DNA of 64,000 nt, from assembly GCA_016165875.1 (NCBI GenBank), contig JABBOT010000002.1, positions 24,752,265 to 24,816,264 of the forward strand. The letters run 5' to 3'. The notes below the pieces were generated by a model. The model saw nothing but the letters and a program-made list of their open reading frames with translations, ran no database searches and had not been told where the DNA came from. How positions within the stretch are numbered: position 1 is the stretch's first letter; every line of letters starts with the position of its first letter. This document shows, piece by piece, positions 57,858-64,000 of the stretch. Position numbers and translations under genes: made by a program. The stretch is from Acanthopleura granulata (taxonomy: Eukaryota; Mollusca; Polyplacophora; Chitonida; Chitonidae).

Positions 57858-60800
57858 CTGCCAAGAAGAACCAGAGTCCACCAATATATGTCGAACAATG
57901 AATTAAAGACTGTACCTCTAACTTCAATGAATAATGATGACAGATCTTTTTTTTGTTCTCTCTCCTTTGATTGCACATGCAGAACTGTTTTATTCCCGGG
58001 TGCTGAATGTCCAGAAATGCTTCATAATTACATTTCATCTTAACCTTCAACTTGTTGCAACGCAATGATTTAAGACTGCAGATAATCTGATAACTGTACA
58101 TACGTAGTGTGACATGTGTAAACTAATTTTACTTACAAAGTTTTCCTCATTCTCTCCAACCGCATAAATCTGTGGGCGAGTGTTATCTGAAATATCACAA
58201 ACATGCCACGATACTGTTTCAGCAGACAAACATAACTCTCTCACAATAAAATGTGAATTAACTTTACTATACAGCCATGCTCAGAGAAAGGGGACTGAAC
58301 TCCAGTTTGGTTCTACAGCACAATGTGTCATCTAACAGTAGGCATGCACATATAACAAAGAAAGTAAGGAGGCAGGGTTCAATCTAATTTAAATTTTTTA
58401 AAGCCCTGCTTAACTACCTCGACAGCCAGCTTTGTGAGTAGCAGCAATCAGGCATATCCATTTGTACAGTATCTGACAAACCTCCTGACGTAAAGACTCA
58501 GCTGAACCAATGGGAGCTGAATTGGAGAATATAACCTCCCATGGCTGCGGCTGAACTGTCACACCTGTAACCAATGGTGCGCACATTTGGAGAATACCAC
58601 AATGTGTGCACACGTGGAGAATGTTCCAATGTGTGGAGAATATCACAATGTTTGCACACATGGAGAATGTCGCAATGTGTGCACACGTGGAGAATGTCAC
58701 AATGTGTGCACACATGGAGAATGCCACAATGTGCACACACCTGGAGAATGTCATAATGTGTGTACGCATGGAGAATGTTACAATGTGTACACACATGGAG
58801 AATGTCACAATGTGCACACATCTGGAGAATGTCATAATGTGTGTACGCCTGAAGTATGTCACAATGTGTGCACACATGGAGAATGTCACAATGTGTCCAT
58901 GTGTGCAGAATGTCACAATCTGTGCAAAATGTCACAATGAATGCACATGTTGAGAATGTCAAAGCTTAGTTAATAACCTAGGGGCAATCAATAAACTTGT
59001 GGTGCTTCCATACAACAGAGCTGCAGGCAAACATAAACTTACCTGTGGTATCTACCTCCTTCTTACAGCTTCTAATCTTTATCACTACACAGCCAGCCAC
59101 CAGTAACATGATCAGAGCAGTGATGACAATGATAGCAACGGCCCAGTCAGCCAGACGGAAGCAGTCTGAAAGGTTCAATATCACAGCAGCTTGTAGCCAG
59201 TCCATTACTCCACTGCTGACACAACATTACACCTATCATACCCTAATCACAGGAATACTCTCATCTTCACTCCATTTACCTAGCAATTTACGTTTTAGTA
59301 ATAATGAAAACTCAAGGCATCACCACATATGTTGTTTCACATATTCACATATATTAAACTGTATTATATATTATTTTTTGTGAATATGTGAAACAACACA
59401 CATGGTGATGCCATGAGTTTTCATCATCATTATTAGAGAACCCACATACGAGTCTCAAGCAGTATTTAATTCTCATTTTCTTCAATAATGCTTAAACATC
59501 CACAAATTCACAATGTCTGTAACATCCCCAGTATAGACTTTCATGTCGTCTAACACTTAGGCCCCTTAAACGAATAGCTCATGTTACAAGATGGGAATCT
59601 CAGGTTAAAAGATATGTTGTGTAAAATTTGAGCACGTAACAGACAGATCTAGCTGCTTAGTCATTGCCAAAAACTCCTCATGGGGATTCATGGCTAGAAT
59701 TTAACAGCTACAGTGCTGACATCATGTTGAAAAGTTCGGCTTCATATTTAGCTTTCCACAATATATGTATATAATCTGAATTAAGCTGGAGAGAGTGATA
59801 ACAGTTGCAGTTCACACATACCGGTGTTTCACATATTTGTTTTCCCACCTACGAATACTTTGAAAGTTTTTTTGGCTCATACAGAAAAGCCTCACTGGTA
59901 ACAACTAGCTGACTGGCAAACTGTGTTAAATAAATACACCAACTTGTTATTAATGACAGGCATTCAACATAACACAAGCTAACTCATCATATAATAGGAC
60001 CACTCACTGGAATCATCTACTTCTTCATTGCTGCAAATAACCTGCAAAACTTTCCTGCAACTTCCCAACCAAAGTTGTTGGTTAGTTATACAGTTGTAAA
60101 GAGAATCCTCATCTCCATCACAGTGGAAAAGCTGTGGCCACATGTTGCTTGAACCCTTATGAAAACATGATGTTCGTTTAGCATCTGACCTGGAAAATAA
60201 ACAGGAGCAAAACAAAATCAATCTTTAACTTGTGTTTCAGTGCCACAAGACATACCCTAGGACTTGAATACAACAAACTAAAACTAGATGCAGTAGTGCA
60301 TTTTACAAAACTCAAAATGCCCCACCCTATCCCCCCTTAAATTTGGTACATGGAGTTACGAATTTTGAGAAACATCCATATATGCAGGAACTCAAACACT
60401 CAAACCTAAGCAAAACTGACAAGCTTCAGTAAAATGTTTAAAAAATTTAAACAAAAAATAAAGCAATGTTTATCAAAACTTAGCAAAAGTTATTATCAAC
60501 ATTGTGATATCTCACAAAAGTGTGTTCAAAAATTCAATGATGTATGTTCTTTTGTTTTTGGAGAAATCATGGTCAAAGGTTTAGACTCGATCCCCCAAAA
60601 TTTTTTTGGCAAAATTTAATACAAGAAAATGTTCCTCAACAGTGGTTAGGGAAACCTGACAGCTCGTCAATTAGTGATTGGGTTTAAATGGAAGCTTATT
60701 ATAGCTGACCAGATATTTGATTCAGCTAACCACATTCCAATCTCTAACCCTCAACCAAATGATACCTCTTAACCTATATCTACTCAATTGATACTGATTC

Positions 60801-63800
60801 AAACATCAGAACACAAAAAGACCCAAGCTCAATGTAATTACTTCATTACGGCAAGGTAATTACTTAGTAATGGCAAGCAAATAAACTGTCTGTCGTGTTG
60901 CAATGCACAATGTAACAAGGCAGCCAGTCAGATGTATGTTAAGGAGGGCTCACCATGGTAAGTGTAGCTCTCTACACACTACTCTTGCTTCCTCTTCATT
61001 ATATTCATCCCTAGTACAAACTCTGTGCCATGTGCCATATGCATACATTTCCACTCGGCCGAAGTGGTTAGTAGCTCCATCCATCAGTCTCACGTTAAAA
61101 TTATTTTTCAGAGAACCTAGTAGTGTCAAAGTGGTCAGCTGTTAAACTACAACTTTTATTTGTACAAGTCAACATGGAATTTGAGACATGGAAATTTTTA
61201 AAGCAGAGAGCAAAACACAACTACTAGTACTCCACTCTTCCGGTAATTTATATCTTCTTGTAAATGTCTTCAGAAATGTCCCATGAAGAAAGAAACATGT
61301 TTTAAATCTTGTCATAAACAAAATATTTGTACCAGTATGTTATTTAAAACAAATATACAACTCTATTTACATAACATTTGTTTTTATTTAAATGTTGTTT
61401 TATTAAAAATTCAGCAGTCATACCACAGTAAATTGCCAAAGCTTCTTTCTTGTAGCACTGGCCCAACCCCCATGGATTGAAATAGCAGTCCACCAAGTTG
61501 GTTTCATTACCAGCACACTGAGCCTCATACAGGCGTATCTCTCCCCCCAAGCCTATGTAGTTAGTCGCAATCACAGAGCCTCCAGACCTGAATATCAAAA
61601 ATATTAAAAACCTTAGTGTTGTTCTGGGCTATAGGCTAGATGTCTGATCTCCTACAATATCAAGCAAATCTAAATCAAATCAAAAAAGATGCATTTATAC
61701 TGCTGAAAGATGTTCTTTTGTATGTGACAAGGCTTTGGAATTAGTGTGCAACTGAGTGCTGGCATTAGCCTCTTCAAGTGATTACCATAGTATGTACATT
61801 GATTATGTGACAAATGCCTACCAAACAATGGTTAACAAAGGAAAATTATTCTGATTTCATAAAGTTACCTGTATTTCTTGCCTGAAAAGCATTACCTATA
61901 TCAAACAAGAATCATTTTCGGCCATTATTTTTGTCAATAATTAATCTATATACAGGCTATAATAATTGCAACAGCAACTAAGAAAAATACATTTTTAACC
62001 AAACAAACACAGATGTGAAGGTTGTTAAAGTTTCACCCTTTCTTCAATCTATCTATATCATTCATCTGTCATGGCACAATTACCAGGTATCATGGGGGGG
62101 GATTTTTTTTCAAAGTTTTTACAAATCCATATTTGCGAACTATTCTAAGCGGTGGAGCTCAACAGCCATTTATGGAACAAAAGTGAGGCAAAAGAGTTTT
62201 CCAATCATACAGTCATCTCTGTTCTGCCCTAGCATTATCAGCTTTATGAACAAACTGATACGACTTACAAAATCAGGTGCTTATCAGGTGTGTAAAACAC
62301 AGTTACCGCCAAACTCTAGGTTAAATGCACAGGCTTACATTTCTATTCCTGAAAAAGGCTGGTGTCATGTAAACATTTCTAGCAAGTAAACTATTGACGG
62401 TGGCTCAAATACGTTGGCACACACCAGAAACTACATGTCTCTGACTACAAATTGGTGTCTCAGATTTCTAGCTTTTGTAGTTCTCAAGTCACAGGCCACT
62501 GATGTAAGTGAAATAAGTGTTTTGACCATATCTCAAAAAGTTACAACGATGGGCAAAATCTGTAAGCAGATTCGGAATCAACGTTGCCAAGTACACCAGA
62601 ACACATAAAAACGTTATCAAAATATCAACTTTTTATGCTGAGCTTCCAAAGTTTATAATGCATGTTCAAGATTTTATTAAACTTGTTGTAACTGGGATCA
62701 CTCTGCAAGGATATCAAATTTCAAAAGAATCCGTTAAAAAAGATTTTTAAAGTCAATGATCAAAATCCAACATGGCCACCAGGTCACGTGACCAAAGTTA
62801 TCCAAAAACAGCCACAATTTGCCTCATAACCTTGTTCCTAAAATCACCAAATTTCAACAACATCCAATAAAACTTTTTCCTTTTAGAGTCCTTAAAGCTT
62901 CAAAAAAAACAGAAGAAAAATAACAATAATAATCTGAACAATTTCCCACAGTGCTTGGCCACCTAATGATATCCAAAAATTATTGATGAAGAACAACAAG
63001 ACGTACACAACTTGATGGCTTATTGCCACAGAATGGAATTCCTCATGGTAACTACATCTTATAAATTTACTTACTTATTTGATTAGCTTTTTACGTCATA
63101 CTAAAGAATTTTTCACTGATATGACGACGACCAGCATTACGCTGGGAGGATACTGGGCAGCCACTTGGGGAACCCATTTTTATAATATTTCACTTCTATA
63201 CAAGAAACATGTATTTACATTATGCTTCTGATCGCCAGGTAAGACCTAAACCTGTCATTATGTTACCAGATGTGTTTTTCAGATATTGGTGATGGAAAAT
63301 GACAGATAATAAAATTATTCATCTTACTTTGAGCTAAAGCGGATTTATCCACTGAAAATTAATCCATGCATTAGACAGGACATACGTTGACAGCCCCAGT
63401 GTCCTACAGGCCACAGAGGCCACAGCGGAGTCAGCTCCTCGCCCACATACGTGCCCCCAGCCGCCTTGGTAGAACGCCTGCAGATAACCCACAGAATGTG
63501 AGTGTCCACCCGTCAAACGAAATTGAAGATCTATCTTATCTGTTGAAAAACAAGTAGTCATGAGATTTCAGACCTCAAAAAAAAAAAAAAACCTGACAAT
63601 CTATCCCACTGATGCTGTCAACATCTAGGTGATTTAATTGAATAAAACTTATATTAAAACTGATAAACCTCAATTTCCAGTCATCCAATGCAATTTAGCT
63701 ACTCAAATAAATGTTTCAGTGCGGTACAAAAAGCACCTGCAGATACGCTAATTATATCATGTACACACAGCTGGCAGCCTTACTGGTTTATACTTCACTC

Positions 63801-63972
63801 ACTTGCATCATCGCATGATATGATCACTTGACCAGCCGCTCTTTTAAGCCATCGTGATGAAGGACAGTCTGTTAACTTGGACTCGGATCCATCACAATTG
63901 CCTACACTGAGGTACGTCGTGTAATTACGACCAGCCACAGGATCATTTATTCGCACCACCTTGGCTCCAAAC
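57768..63972 (-). CDS. Gene E: SRCR-domain membrane receptor, 5' part outside window
   Basis: Eight phase-compatible exons in transcript order: 63972-63803, 63539-63386, 61587-61424, 61116-60954, 60189-60008, 59165-59043, 58186-58137 and 57857-57768. They encode the second half of one SRCR domain, two complete SRCR domains, a transmembrane helix and a short tail, about 364 residues in all. The matching first-half exon and signal peptide lie beyond 64,000. Exon phases equal those of genes B and D, and the 50-base cytoplasmic exon equals that of gene B. The tail carries PPAY and PPDY, each overlapping a Y-x-x-L/V motif. Confidence 0.86.
58137..58186 (-). CDS. Gene E cytoplasmic exon
   Basis: Acceptor atttcag, donor gtaagt, phases 1 to 0, 50 bases: 'NTRPQIYAVGENEENF'. 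Same size and phases as gene B exon 16. Confidence 0.84.
58566..58960. repeat. 27-bp minisatellite
   Basis: About 14 copies of units like 'tgtgcacacatggagaatg' plus 'tcacaa', some shortened, in the gene E intron between the membrane exon and the first tail exon. Because units are multiples of three they give long open frames on both strands; none has coding support. Confidence 0.92.
59043..59165 (-). CDS. Gene E transmembrane exon
   Basis: Acceptor cctttcag, donor gtaagt, phases 1 to 1. 'WAVAIIVITALIMLLVAGCV' then 'VIKIRSCKKE'. Same length (123 bases) as the gene D membrane exon. Confidence 0.88.
59295..59436. repeat. Long inverted repeat (hairpin)
   Basis: 59295-59348 and 59379-59436 are near-perfect inverse copies ('gaaaactcaaggcatcacca' versus 'tggtgatgccatgagttttc'), separated by about 30 AT-rich bases. 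In a gene E intron. Could be a small MITE or a hairpin transcript. Confidence 0.8.
60008..60189 (-). CDS. Gene E exon, second half of membrane-proximal SRCR
   Basis: Acceptor tttccag, donor gtgagt, phases 2 to 1. 'MWPQLFHCDGDEDSLYNC' and 'VLQVICS' match the half-domain, followed by an acidic stalk 'NEEVDDS'. Confidence 0.85.
60954..61116 (-). CDS. Gene E exon, first half of membrane-proximal SRCR
   Basis: Acceptor actactag, donor gtgagc, phases 1 to 2. It shows 'FNVRLMDGATNHFGRVEMYA', then 'GTWHRVCTRDEY' and 'ARVVCREL'. Confidence 0.87.
61424..61587 (-). CDS. Gene E exon, second half of penultimate SRCR
   Basis: Acceptor atattcag, donor gtatga, phases 2 to 1. It shows 'EIRLYEAQCAGNETNLVDC' and 'LAIYCG'. 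Confidence 0.88.
63064..63178 (-). mobile_element. SINE family 1, 5'-truncated
   Basis: 'tatttgattagctttttacg', 'tcatactaaagaatttttca' and 'ccagcattacgctgggagg', in a gene E intron. Confidence 0.75.
63386..63539 (-). CDS. Gene E exon, first half of penultimate SRCR
   Basis: Acceptor tcaacag, donor gtatgt, phases 1 to 2. It shows 'LQFRLTGGHSHSVGYLQAFY', then 'GGWGHVCGRGA' and 'ASVACRTLGLS'. Confidence 0.88.
63803..63972 (-). CDS. Gene E exon, second half of an SRCR domain cut by the window end
   Basis: Acceptor gaacaaag, donor gtgagt, phases 2 to 1. It shows 'LSVGNCDGSESKLTDC' and 'GQVIISCDD'. Its first-half partner must lie beyond 64,000. Confidence 0.82.
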
Positions 63973-64000
63973 CTTTGTTCACAAGATAAAGGAACAATCA

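Noticed and set aside
58410..58962. Open frames up to 168 codons on both strands
   Set aside because: The 27-bp repeat is a multiple of three, so every frame stays open; the array lies in a gene E intron.
1..64000. CRISPR arrays, bacterial operons, rRNA or standalone tRNA genes
   Set aside because: No such structures seen. Tandem arrays lack spacer structure, and tRNA-like segments are parts of SINEs.

Overview
The window is animal genomic DNA. It is AT-rich, full of introns, and carries canonical GT-AG splice sites, tRNA-derived SINEs, minisatellites and a terminal-inverted-repeat element, with no bacterial-type operons. The main dispersed repeat (phrase 'tttacgccgtactcaagaat', tRNA-like head, AATCAAAT-type tail) is a type I associate with molluscs and related lophotrochozoans. 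A marine lophotrochozoan invertebrate is the best guess, but it rests on memory of repeat families, not on a search.

The coding content is one multigene cluster of single-pass membrane receptors with scavenger receptor cysteine-rich (SRCR) domains. Every domain is split over two exons: an 'a' half (intron phases 1 to 2) and a 'b' half (phases 2 to 1). That two-exon, mostly six-cysteine layout is the group A SRCR pattern. Four genes are visible. Gene A (+, about 2.2-8.0 kb) is a shortened, partly broken paralog. Gene B (+, 14,893-30,074) is complete, with 17 exons predicting 762 residues: signal peptide, six SRCR domains, transmembrane helix, short tail. Gene D (-, 47,969-34,991) is also complete, with 17 exons predicting 969 residues and the same plan but a long tyrosine-rich tail. 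Gene E (-, 63,972-57,768) is the 3' part of a fourth gene that enters from beyond the window end; it has PPxY/YxxL motifs in its tail. B and D face each other tail to tail; D and E are in tandem. I assembled exons by hand from splice sites and phase. In B, D and E every junction is phase-compatible, which is strong internal support.

Layout: 1-2.2 kb no clear gene; 2.2-8.0 gene A; 8.2-8.84 minisatellite; 9-14.9 repeats, including a 1.47-kb inverted-repeat element with internal tandem units at 10.26-11.73; 14.9-30.1 gene B, whose introns hold a 0.7-kb tandem duplication, a THAP-domain relic and minisatellites; 30.1-33.5 B 3' flank; 33.55-48.0 gene D and its 3' UTR; 48-57.7 intergenic, with SINEs in both orientations; 57.8-64 gene E.

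The most striking feature is in gene D. A 60-bp tandem repeat (11 units, 39,779-40,437) overlaps the 3' end of the second half-exon of SRCR4 and carries the splice donor with it. The six units nearest the exon keep the reading frame and each carries a donor, so choice of donor could add 20-residue steps to the ectodomain. Second, gene A has fused half of one SRCR domain to half of the next by an internal deletion and has two GT-to-AT donor changes. The remaining phases would still allow a one-domain receptor by exon skipping. All functional statements (innate immune recognition, endocytosis, WW-domain binding) are inferences from family knowledge.
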